14,038 nucleotides of DNA. Origin: Candidatus Woesearchaeota archaeon. Its GTDB lineage: Archaea > Nanobdellota > Nanobdellia > Woesearchaeales > SM23-78. The translations under genes were made by a program, and so were the position numbers. The notes beneath the pieces are model-generated. The model saw only the letters and a list, made by a program, of their open reading frames with translations. It searched no databases and was not told the DNA's origin. Every line of letters begins with the position of its first letter. The stretch's first letter is position 1. Shown in pieces: positions 6,804 through 13,967 of this stretch. The stretch spans positions 1 to 14,038 of the forward strand of contig JAFGBP010000074.1 of NCBI GenBank assembly GCA_016933095.1, given 5' to 3'.

Positions 6804-6809
6804 CCTGTT

Positions 6810-7568
6810 TTACCTCTGCCCATACCGCGCCAGCAAGTACTCGACCTCAACGTCCTTTGTCAAAGGGATCAGGACCTCGCTGAAGAAGGAGCGGCCTTTA
6901 TCTGCTGAAAGGGAAGGATGCATATGGTGGTTGGCTTGGAGATAATCCTTGATCTTGTCCAAGATGACATCTTCTACTTCTTGGACTGTCAGACATGCCA
7001 GAAGGCCTTCTCTGTCACTGGAAGCAATCAGCTCATTATACAATCCCTTGTCCTTCTGGTATTTGGATTCGGCAACAACCTCGCCGTCATGAATCCGTTG
7101 GGAACATTCCTGAAGCCCAGCGATGTCGTATTGCACTGCCGAGCCGTGATGGCCGTCATCAGACTTGTCTTCCGCAGCATTCTCATTCCGGTTATCTTTA
7201 TTCTTCTCCTTATAGAACCGGGAGAGGAAGGCAAGGTAGCTCTTAAGCAGGCGGTCATTCAAGTTCACGTATTTCTGCATCGGAACCGAGGCACGCCCTT
7301 TCCGGACAAGATCATATTCCTGCTTGATAAAAGGCCTCTCCGAAGGATCTGTGTATCGTCCAACATCCCCGTATACTTTCTCTATCCTTCTTAAGACGTG
7401 CCAGAAAAGACCCTTTCCGAGGCTTAGCTCTTCAGAAGAGCCTTCAGGTTCATAGATGACCCTGTTGTGTTGGTAGTGAAGCCTGCAGCTCAGATCAGTA
7501 AGGATAGGCGCTTCAAGTATGAGAAGGGAATCTCTGGCCGACTCCAAGGACAGGAACTTGATTATCAT
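6810..7568 (-). CDS. Chorismate mutase, eukaryotic (AroQ-beta, yeast Aro7) type
   Basis: It should convert chorismate to prephenate, the branch point to phenylalanine and tyrosine. At 252 aa it matches yeast Aro7 (256 aa) along its whole length, from memory of that sequence. The clearest parts are SLESARDSLLILE at the N-terminus (yeast LQNIRDELVRME), YTDPSERPF (FESPDETPF), GLQECSQRIHDGEVVAESK (SLSRRIHFGKFVAEAK), YNELIASSDREG, VEDVILDKI, and VLIPLTKDVEVEYLLAR (IVIPITKEVEVEYLLRR). Expected catalytic residues present are R12, R158, K169, E199, T237 and E241 (yeast R16, R157, K168, E198, T242, E246). Yeast N194 is replaced by V195. In the yeast allosteric site, G141-S142 (here G142-S143) and R76 (here R71) are kept, but R75 is G70. 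No signal peptide is seen, so it is cytosolic. A TATA box 27 nt upstream predicts a leaderless mRNA. No other aromatic-pathway gene is nearby. Activity and regulation are inferred. Confidence 0.87.
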   Translation of the reverse strand: MIIKFLSLESARDSLLILEAPILTDLSCRLHYQHNRVIYEPEGSSEELSLGKGLFWHVLRRIEKVYGDVGRYTDPSERPFIKQEYDLVRKGRASVPMQKYVNLNDRLLKSYLAFLSRFYKEKNKDNRNENAAEDKSDDGHHGSAVQYDIAGLQECSQRIHDGEVVAESKYQKDKGLYNELIASSDREGLLACLTVQEVEDVILDKIKDYLQANHHMHPSLSADKGRSFFSEVLIPLTKDVEVEYLLARYGQR

Positions 7569-7590
7569 CCAGAAAGGGAATGCCGAGGAA

Positions 7591-7599
7591 TATTTAAAA
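7591..7599 (-). promoter_or_regulatory. TATA box for the chorismate mutase gene
   Basis: The minus strand reads TTTTAAATA centred 27 nt before the ATG at 7568. There is no Shine-Dalgarno sequence before the ATG (ctttctgg), which fits a leaderless transcript. The gene therefore seems to have its own promoter within the 52-nt gap after the RPA gene. Confidence 0.6.
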
Positions 7600-7620
7600 C
7601 AATATGTTAAGAAGAAATCC

Positions 7621-8880
7621 TTACAAGTCCTCTAAATCCACCAGTTCCTCTTCGAAGTTCATCTCCTCGAAGTCTTGGTCTGGGTTCTTCTTAGGCTCCG
7701 GGGCTGGTTTGGTCTTCATCGTGTCGCGTTTTGACTCAGGAGCAGGTTTTGTTTCAACCGCCGCCGGTTTCGAATCTGCCCGCGGCTGTGGCGGCGCTCT
7801 AGCCTCTTCTTTCTCTACGGCTGGCTTGTCCATAACCTTAGAGACATTTGAAGCTGAATCGGCAGATGCAACGCTTTCCTTCAACCTCTTAGTCTCGGCT
7901 TCAGGGTCTGGGTTCTTGTTGACCCTCGACGCTACTAGCTCGACGCGATCAAACGTCTGGTTCTTGCTCGCCTTCCCTGATATGAGTATCATGTTCCCCA
8001 AGAGGTCGTGCTTTACACTCTCGAACATTGAAGGGTCACTCTTGAACTCGAGCATCTGCTCCCTTGCAAGGCCTAAGAGCTGCTCGATCTGCTCCCTCCA
8101 CAAGACCACGCGAATGTTATCAGAGCCGTCGTCCACGTAGAGATTCAGGACGTAGTTGTAAGTGGGAGTGACCTTGCCGTGAGACTGGCATGCAAACCCG
8201 TCCTCGCGAAGCCTAGCCCTCCTGTTGCAAGTCGGGCAGACCTCGAAGAAGTTGATGTCGAACACCTGGACTATGGTCGCCAAGACCTCGATGTTCATGT
8301 CATCCTCTGCGATCTCACTGATCTTCTTGCGGACAACAGGAACCGAGTCTGAAGAGCCTCTCTGCTTAACCTCGACGCTAATGCCGTTCGGATTGATCAT
8401 GACCTTTGACAAGTCATTCACGTGGATCTCCTTGCGGCCCTGGTTCTCACGGACGTAGCCGCCCACGATCTTCAAAACGTCGCCATCCTTGATGCCAGAC
8501 GCGTTCTCAGCCTGCTTGTTCCACAACACGATCCTGATGACGCCAGTCTCGTCACCCACGAGCATGCTAAGCACCTTTCCAGGGCCTCTTTCTGTCGTGA
8601 ACTCCCTAAGCTCATAGACCTGAACGACCTTGACGTTGATGTCAACGTTTCGCATGCCGCCAAGGACACCGCTCACCTGCAAGACGCCACCGGCCTGGAA
8701 GAGCTTGACGCCCAGCTCGTTAGCGACGATGTGAGCCGCGCCCTCCTCAGAGATGAGGCCTGACAATGCTCGCAGCTTCTCCTTGATCTTGGCATCGATC
8801 TCCTCGCCTGAGAGACCAGCCTGGCTAGAAATCTTGGCTTTAATCTGATCCAACGGAATGTTTATCATCATATCCCCCAC
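7621..8880 (-). CDS. Archaeal replication protein A (single-stranded DNA-binding, OB-fold)
   Basis: Binds and protects single-stranded DNA in replication, repair and recombination. In the 419-aa frame, a helical N-terminal region (about 8-62) precedes the first OB-fold (about 78-165: NVDINVKVVQVYELREF, GDETGVIRIVLWN, GDVLKIVGGYVRE). A second OB-fold follows (about 193-320). It holds an inserted zinc ribbon, C215-x2-C218-x12-C231-x2-H234 (CPTCNRRARL...CQSH), as in the DBD-C fold of RPA70. Residues 325-400 are a disordered Pro/Lys/Glu linker with two TKPAPE repeats, ending in an acidic tail (DFEEMNFEEELVDLEDL) resembling the protein-recruiting tails of bacterial and crenarchaeal SSBs. The frame opens with GTG at 8880, preceded by AAGGT. 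ATG codons at 8871 and 8868 are equally plausible: a second TATA-like box lies about 23-26 nt upstream of them and GGGGG precedes them. It is alone, 52 nt before the chorismate mutase gene. Confidence 0.92.
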   Translation of the reverse strand: MGDMMINIPLDQIKAKISSQAGLSGEEIDAKIKEKLRALSGLISEEGAAHIVANELGVKLFQAGGVLQVSGVLGGMRNVDINVKVVQVYELREFTTERGPGKVLSMLVGDETGVIRIVLWNKQAENASGIKDGDVLKIVGGYVRENQGRKEIHVNDLSKVMINPNGISVEVKQRGSSDSVPVVRKKISEIAEDDMNIEVLATIVQVFDINFFEVCPTCNRRARLREDGFACQSHGKVTPTYNYVLNLYVDDGSDNIRVVLWREQIEQLLGLAREQMLEFKSDPSMFESVKHDLLGNMILISGKASKNQTFDRVELVASRVNKNPDPEAETKRLKESVASADSASNVSKVMDKPAVEKEEARAPPQPRADSKPAAVETKPAPESKRDTMKTKPAPEPKKNPDQDFEEMNFEEELVDLEDL

Positions 8881-8890
8881 AAATAACCTT

Positions 8891-8898
8891 TTAAAATA
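8891..8898 (-). promoter_or_regulatory. Proximal TATA-like box for the RPA gene
   Basis: The minus strand reads ATTTTAAA/TTTTAAAA centred about 23-26 nt before the ATG pair at 8871/8868. If used, it would give a leaderless mRNA starting near those ATGs and would exclude the GTG at 8880. It is a weaker match than the distal box. Confidence 0.35.
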
Positions 8899-8945
8899 AT
8901 GAACTCAAAAACCTTTACGCTCTTAGAGAAGGAGGACAGTGAGCG

Positions 8946-8955
8946 GTTTTATATA
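8946..8955 (-). promoter_or_regulatory. Distal TATA box for the RPA gene
   Basis: The minus strand reads CTATATAAAA after the purine-rich GAGAAAA, a near-ideal archaeal BRE-TATA arrangement. Transcription would start near 8925, giving a leader of about 45-55 nt and allowing ribosome binding at AAGGT before the GTG or GGGGG before the ATGs. Confidence 0.55.
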
Positions 8956-9002
8956 GTTTTCTCTTGGGCTTGAAAGAACATGAAGGGATGGGAAAGGATT
9001 TC

Positions 9003-9040
9003 CGGATCGTGAAGTTATTAGGGAGAACTTCAACTATCCG
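9003..9040 (-). terminator. Long stem-loop after the 1450-aa gene
   Basis: Eighteen nucleotides past the stop codon, cggat (9003-9007) pairs with atccg (9036-9040). tgaagtt (9010-9016) pairs with aacttca (9026-9032). Together they form a 12-bp stem broken by a 2x3 internal loop, with a 9-nt apical loop. Only short pyrimidine-rich runs follow on the minus strand, so it may be a 3'-end stabiliser or processing site rather than a classical terminator. Confidence 0.4.
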
Positions 9041-9057
9041 CCTGCCAAGCACAATTA

Positions 9058-12000
9058 TTACCTGAACGTTGAGAACACGCTCAAAGGATCATATCCTTCT
9101 GGGAAGCCATAAGAGGAAGACAGCCTGTTATAAGCATCACTCTTCAGGCGATCAGGAGAGAGGTGAGCTAGTATGCGGGAAAGCTCACTATCAGCGTTCG
9201 AATTCAAAGCATTTGAAGTGAGGTAAGACTGGAGGAGCTCGGCTTGCCTTCTTGGCTCAAGAACCCCTTGCATAAGGTCCATGGCTCTTGCAGGAAACCT
9301 ATCAGTGACCTGTTGCATCAAGTATTCTCTCTGTGGCAGGCTAAAAGAGGATATGAGGGAGTTGTAAGAGCTTGCCTGGCTCATTCCTCTCGCCAATCTC
9401 TGGTTCAGCTCGTACTCGCTCATGCGAGCGACTGCTTCCGGATCGTTGTAATAGCTTAGTAATGCATTCCGCTTCTCCTCCACGCTCATGGATTGTATGG
9501 CACTCGTGAGCACTCCAGAGTTATCAGCTCGTGCCGACAAGTCCTGAAACATCCTGCTCGACTCTTCCTGAGTTATCTGGGATGCGAATCCTCCCAGAAG
9601 GGTCCTGGCATGATCCTCAGACAAGCCATATCCCGATATCCGATCCATCATTCCTTGGGCTTCATCGGCTCGAAGACGAGTAGCCATCTCGCCGAGCACT
9701 TGGGAAGTCACTGAAGACTCGGCGTTCTGGAACATGGTGTCAAAGCTCCTGACTGCCAAAGCCCTTTGGTAAATCTGGTATTCATCTGAAGACGTCAATG
9801 TTCCGGTCAGGGAATTCATTAGGCTATCCATGTCTATCGAGTACGTGTTTTGCATGGCTGCCAAAACTTGACCTACCACTCCCAGCTGGCTGTAGAGCTG
9901 CTCTATGACAGGGGCTGAGAAAGCCACCTTCAGGGTTGCAGGCCCATAGTTCCCTTGCGAGTCCACATAGGCGAAGGCAAAGTAGTATCCGGCTGGAAGG
10001 GCGGCCATCTGGATGAAGTCCAGTCCTTCGGCCCTCTTGTACTGTGTCAGCTGCTCTGTGCACTTTGTAATCGCAAAAGAAGCTGCATCAGATTGCTCGT
10101 CTAATACTGGAAGGCCGTAAAGAGTATCGGCCTTTGACAAGAGGCCGCTCGGATCCTTCAGCTGTATAAGACTATCAGGTTCTTGCACCCCTGTCTTCAC
10201 CCCTCCGAACCTGGGCGTCAGGTCAATGTAGCCTTGAGGGTTCGAAAAGTCGAATGATCCATCTGAATTGAACGTAGGAACCCCTGCGCCGCACTTGTAC
10301 ACGATTCCCTTGACATCGCAATCCTTGGAAGCCCCGTTAAAGTTAATCTTAACATTAGCAGTCATTGGAAGGTCATCAATGCGCATGAGTGCCGACAAGA
10401 ACAAGGCTACTTTAGCCTGTGGCGGAAGGACAGAGGAGAGCTGGCCGGAAAACGCGCTGAACTCAGGCATCAAATCCTTTGTCGCGAACTTAATATCTAT
10501 ATTGGCTTTTCCGAACCCTTCGCATTTCTTTTCAGGAGGCAACGTGGCGTCGACAGGGAACTCTGGGATTGTCCCTGTGCCAGAACCAGATCCGCCAGCC
10601 CCTGTTCCTCCAGACACAGGGATAGACTGGGCGTCAATCTTAGGCGGAGGCGCCTTCTTAATGTTGATGGCGAACTGGATTGGGACGTCAGCTGGTTCCA
10701 AGCGGTGCAGGATCGGGTCGAATCTCGGAACCTTCGACTCCCCGACCGCGCAGAACCTGAAAGACTGCTTCTCAGCTTCGAGGTTGCAGACTGGCTCGTC
10801 GGAGCGTATGATGATATCGATTATCGTATTGCCATTTGAGTCGAATGACTTCTGGATGAAAAACCTTTCAGGCACGATTCTCTTGCCCTTGTCGTCAGTG
10901 ATTATGTACGATGCCAGGTCTCTCCTGACCTCTATCTTCTCAGTCTCCTCTCCGTTCAGCTTCAGGGTCAGGAATTGCTTGCGCTCTGAAAGGTCATAGA
11001 AGTCATACACGTTGGAGCTAGCGCTCTCATAAGAGAGCGTCTCGTTGGTGATGACAATCTTCTCAACCCCATTCTTGAGTATGAGAGAGTCAACAGGTGC
11101 CGCGCAGGCGCAGCTGTCGCGGCCAGAAGCCAAGCAGTCCTCGAACGCTTCAACAAAGTTCCTGAAAGGCGCAAACTCCTGGTCGCAGACTATCAAGCTC
11201 TCGAACCTGAACAATGGATCCTTGAAATCAGCATCAGTCTTCTTCTTCTCGACACCCTCGTCGTAAGCCTTCTTCTGCTTCTCCTTCTGGTCGGCGATGC
11301 ACTCCACCACGCTCTTCTGGGTCTGGCCGCAAGTGCTAATGGTATCCCTGGCCCAGTTGGCAACAGCCTCGTACACTCCAAGGTCATAGTCGACCTGCGT
11401 CGTGAAGCTAGGATTGACGTCGTAGAAGCCGAAATTATTTTTTGATAATGACTTCTCCTCTCCTGTAGGAGCAGTATATGTCATGCTAAGACTTGGGCTT
11501 CCGAAATAAGAGAGATAATCTGATATCTTCTTCGCATATATCCTGATCTCGTTCTGGGCTTTATTCTCACACTTCTTTTGGTCCGACCAATGATAAACCT
11601 GGCATATCAAGTCAGGATCCATAAGTTGATTGGGAAGCAAGTCGTTCCAGAAGTCAGGGTCTTTTTTCCCTGACCTTTGGATGGCCGCATCCACTAATCC
11701 TGGACCTGCATTGTAGGCAGTGAGCGCCATCGCATCCTTGTGACCATAATTCTTGTACCTGTGCATGAGCTTGTTTAGGTATCGTATACCAGCGGCTATT
11801 GACTTCTCAGCATCTTTTCGGTCGTCTCTTCCAGCGCAATTCTTGTTATCGCAAAGTCCATAATCAAACGCGGTGCCAGCGCTGAACTGCATGAGGCCAG
11901 TGCAGCCGGAGAAGGATACTGCATTCGGGTCTCCCCCACTTTCAAGCATCATGAGCGCCTTGACAAGAGACTCTGTAACACCTGCTGCAATGTCTTCTTT

Positions 12001-13410
12001 TGTCAGGTGATTCCTGATCATCTCTGAATACGCATTAACCCTGTCAATTGAGGCTCTAGTGCCTGCACTCACCTTGCTCAAGTCTATCGCCACAGCTTTA
12101 GTAGTGTCTGATGAGGAAGAGGAAGCGGTCGGAGTCGCTGCAGGCGTAGGCGAGGGTGATGGCTTTGCAGGAGCGGGCGTGGAGTCCTCGGCAGCCTCTG
12201 GATGGGTGCATCCTGCAGTGTTGTACTTGGGGCGATAGATAGTCATTCTGGCATACCAACGGGCAGGAATGTCCCTGTTCGCAATGCCACGGGTGTCTCC
12301 TGTAGCATCGATGACTTTTCCTTCCCCGATATAGATGGCGATGTGATTGGCATTGCCTCCTGACTTCGGATGGAGGAAGATGGTGTCTCCAGGGTGAGCG
12401 TCTCCATCTTCAACTGCTTTCTTGCAGTCCCCTATTCCGCATATCTTAGTGCCGTCCTTCTCAAGAGCGGCCTCGTACTGGAATGCTCCCCACCTATTGT
12501 TGAACTGGCTTATCCCTGCGTGCTTGTAAACCCACCACGCGAATCCAGAGCAGTCAAAACCAGGGACTGTCGGCATCCCGCTACGCTTGTTCCCTGCAGG
12601 CTGTGTCAACTCGACGTTGGCTCCGTAGAAGAATGACTTCGGATCCCTTGACTTCTTCTGAGTCTCCACAACGCCGTAAGGTGTCTCTCCACCCCATACA
12701 TAAGGAAGGTTCATGCCAGGAGGACCGTACTTTTCGTAGTATTGGGAAGCGACTTCCTGAATGCACTCTCCTGTGCAACACTTGGTAATGGTCTCATCTT
12801 CCGGCATAGAATCAGCCTGGACCGAAGCAACAACTGCTTTTTGCTGACCTGAAAGGTCGACGTCGTAGGTTAGCATGGCCGTGAACACGTTGTCTGACTT
12901 GGCCTTGATGATGGTCTTCTCCTGGCCGAAGTAGAAAGTGTAGTCGTAACCTATGTTGGTCAGTATATTCTCGGGATGCTGATAATAGTACTTATAGTTG
13001 AGGACGTCTGTCAGCTGGTTCCCGAAAGCCTGCTCTACAGACTTGTTCGTCGGCCAGCAGGCTCCGTTGTTCTCAGGCCCCCACCGCGGGTAGACGAATA
13101 CGTCGCAGGGATAATCGACAGGAATCCTCACATCATCCCCTCCTTCGAAGTAGAATCCTCCATGATCTCCGAGGTCGTATAGGGCTTCCCAAGCGCCTAG
13201 CTTGGCAGAGCTGTCCACGAACGAGAGCTTTGACTCTGCTTCAGGGATGGCCTTCAGCACCGTGACCTGCTTCCTTCCGATGGCATCATCTATCTTAGGA
13301 GTCAAGAAGAGGAAGAAGAATATGATGCCTATCACGAAGGCTCCAACAGGGAACAATAATAGTCCGGTCTGGGCTTTCCTCGTCCTCAAATGATCATATC
13401 CTGTTTTCAT
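9058..13410 (-). CDS. Giant anchored protein with NlpC/P60 peptidase and lytic transglycosylase (SLT) domains
   Basis: A 1450-aa extracytoplasmic protein. The N-terminus (RKAQTGLLLFPVGAFVIGII then FFFLFL, 11-36) is one membrane segment and fits an archaeal class III, pilin-type signal cut before Gln14. An NlpC/P60 domain (about 228-397) has Cys287 in GFDCSGF, His356 in NHIAIYIG and Asp368 in the usual third polar position. This family cleaves peptide stems of peptidoglycan. A Pro/Thr/Ser linker (411-435) leads to an SLT/GH23 domain (about 455-640) with catalytic Glu490 in MMLESGGDPNA, GLMQFSAGTA (505-514) and AYNAGPG (565-571). This family cleaves the glycan chain. The rest is unassigned: a Cys-rich stretch (694-770), a beta-rich region (775-920), a Gly/Ser linker (933-947), another mixed domain (960-1190) and a long helical C-terminus (1200-1450). 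Many cysteines suggest disulfides outside the cell. It starts 14 nt after the 180-aa gene with no clear Shine-Dalgarno, in the same operon. The wall-lytic role is inferred from intact motifs. Confidence 0.9.
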   Translation of the reverse strand: MKTGYDHLRTRKAQTGLLLFPVGAFVIGIIFFFLFLTPKIDDAIGRKQVTVLKAIPEAESKLSFVDSSAKLGAWEALYDLGDHGGFYFEGGDDVRIPVDYPCDVFVYPRWGPENNGACWPTNKSVEQAFGNQLTDVLNYKYYYQHPENILTNIGYDYTFYFGQEKTIIKAKSDNVFTAMLTYDVDLSGQQKAVVASVQADSMPEDETITKCCTGECIQEVASQYYEKYGPPGMNLPYVWGGETPYGVVETQKKSRDPKSFFYGANVELTQPAGNKRSGMPTVPGFDCSGFAWWVYKHAGISQFNNRWGAFQYEAALEKDGTKICGIGDCKKAVEDGDAHPGDTIFLHPKSGGNANHIAIYIGEGKVIDATGDTRGIANRDIPARWYARMTIYRPKYNTAGCTHPEAAEDSTPAPAKPSPSPTPAATPTASSSSSDTTKAVAIDLSKVSAGTRASIDRVNAYSEMIRNHLTKEDIAAGVTESLVKALMMLESGGDPNAVSFSGCTGLMQFSAGTAFDYGLCDNKNCAGRDDRKDAEKSIAAGIRYLNKLMHRYKNYGHKDAMALTAYNAGPGLVDAAIQRSGKKDPDFWNDLLPNQLMDPDLICQVYHWSDQKKCENKAQNEIRIYAKKISDYLSYFGSPSLSMTYTAPTGEEKSLSKNNFGFYDVNPSFTTQVDYDLGVYEAVANWARDTISTCGQTQKSVVECIADQKEKQKKAYDEGVEKKKTDADFKDPLFRFESLIVCDQEFAPFRNFVEAFEDCLASGRDSCACAAPVDSLILKNGVEKIVITNETLSYESASSNVYDFYDLSERKQFLTLKLNGEETEKIEVRRDLASYIITDDKGKRIVPERFFIQKSFDSNGNTIIDIIIRSDEPVCNLEAEKQSFRFCAVGESKVPRFDPILHRLEPADVPIQFAINIKKAPPPKIDAQSIPVSGGTGAGGSGSGTGTIPEFPVDATLPPEKKCEGFGKANIDIKFATKDLMPEFSAFSGQLSSVLPPQAKVALFLSALMRIDDLPMTANVKINFNGASKDCDVKGIVYKCGAGVPTFNSDGSFDFSNPQGYIDLTPRFGGVKTGVQEPDSLIQLKDPSGLLSKADTLYGLPVLDEQSDAASFAITKCTEQLTQYKRAEGLDFIQMAALPAGYYFAFAYVDSQGNYGPATLKVAFSAPVIEQLYSQLGVVGQVLAAMQNTYSIDMDSLMNSLTGTLTSSDEYQIYQRALAVRSFDTMFQNAESSVTSQVLGEMATRLRADEAQGMMDRISGYGLSEDHARTLLGGFASQITQEESSRMFQDLSARADNSGVLTSAIQSMSVEEKRNALLSYYNDPEAVARMSEYELNQRLARGMSQASSYNSLISSFSLPQREYLMQQVTDRFPARAMDLMQGVLEPRRQAELLQSYLTSNALNSNADSELSRILAHLSPDRLKSDAYNRLSSSYGFPEGYDPLSVFSTFR

Positions 13411-13424
13411 GTTCTAAATCTGGC

Positions 13425-13967
13425 TCACATCTTGGGCAATAGGTCATATTTATGGACCTTGTAAGTGAACTTTACATTAAGCACTGGATTCAAAGGATCT
13501 GGCAAGGGGAGATAAACAAATGAATTGTAAGTGTCCTGAAAGCCGCTTTGAGCATAAGCCGGATCCAGGATGATGGATTTCTGGATTCCGTCATTGAAGG
13601 ATACGTCGATGATAGTGACTGGAAACCTCAAAGAATTCCTGGAGAAGAATCCTTGAGTCTCGGCCTTCCACTTGGTCATATACTTCTGTTCTGTATCATC
13701 CTGGTTCATGTACGCGAGGACCAGAAGGTCTGACATGACCATCGGCTGGTCGCCCACGGACACGTGCTGCTTGAGGTACATGGCGGTGAGGCTCTCAAGT
13801 TCGGCGTTCATCATGTCCCTCTCGTTGAGATCCTTGTTCTTGTCCTCCTTGATCTTTGTCAGGAGCGAGACTATCAGGATGGCGACGAGCAAGGCTCCGA
13901 GTGCTAGGACAATGTCTGTGACTGCCTGTATCACCGCTCTCTTGCTCTTCATAAAGCGCAGGCTCAT
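13425..13967 (-). CDS. Single-pass membrane protein, pilin-like N-terminus, unknown function
   Basis: A 180-aa protein with a basic N-terminus (MSLRFMKSKRAV), one hydrophobic helix (about 15-36, DIVLALGALLVAILIVSLL) and an outer or soluble domain (40-180). A charged helical stretch comes first (KEDKNKDLNERDMMNAELE), then mixed beta structure (PVTIIDVSFNDGIQKSIILD, LNVKFTYKVHKYDL). I do not recognise a family. The short basic head followed by a long helix resembles archaeal pilin-like components, but no canonical cleavage-site motif is visible. Its ATG overlaps the previous gene's TGA as ATGA, and GGGGGTG lies 5 nt upstream as a Shine-Dalgarno, so translation is probably coupled. It sits 14 nt before the peptidoglycan-hydrolase gene, which suggests the two proteins work together at the cell surface. 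Confidence 0.82.
   Translation of the reverse strand: MSLRFMKSKRAVIQAVTDIVLALGALLVAILIVSLLTKIKEDKNKDLNERDMMNAELESLTAMYLKQHVSVGDQPMVMSDLLVLAYMNQDDTEQKYMTKWKAETQGFFSRNSLRFPVTIIDVSFNDGIQKSIILDPAYAQSGFQDTYNSFVYLPLPDPLNPVLNVKFTYKVHKYDLLPKM

Larger units (their letters stand above)
6612..6809. other. Intergenic region with a cluster of hairpins
   Basis: This stretch between the chorismate mutase and transglutaminase genes has no convincing coding frame. Inverted repeats are: 6650-6654/6685-6689 (aatcc/ggatt) enclosing a small stem 6663-6666/6670-6673 (cctc/gagg); 6694-6709 (cgaagca/tgcttcg, 2-nt loop, perfect); and 6730-6739/6757-6766 (cttttcccgc/gcgtgaaaag, one mismatch) with an inner gac/gtc. 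I checked both strands for tRNA features and found none. A small RNA on either strand is possible. The TATA-like ATTTAAAT at 6633-6640 is palindromic and could fire in both directions. Confidence 0.45.

Noticed and set aside
6918..7394. 158-aa hydrophobic plus-strand frame opposite the chorismate mutase gene
   Set aside because: The minus strand has an end-to-end match to a known enzyme family; the hydrophobic translation is a by-product of charged codons read in antisense.
7604..8140. 178-aa plus-strand frame opposite the RPA gene
   Set aside because: Ser-rich repetitive translation mirrors the RPA linker's Pro/Lys/Glu codons; no promoter or Shine-Dalgarno fits.
8980..9012. Plus-strand mini-ORF 29 nt after a TATA-like sequence
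   Set aside because: It is only 10 codons long. The TATA box fits the minus-strand RPA promoter better, with its purine-rich BRE on that side.
10268..10999. 243-aa plus-strand open frame inside the 1450-aa gene
   Set aside because: It has no recognisable motif and is antisense to an uninterrupted large gene; the open frame follows from that gene's codon bias.
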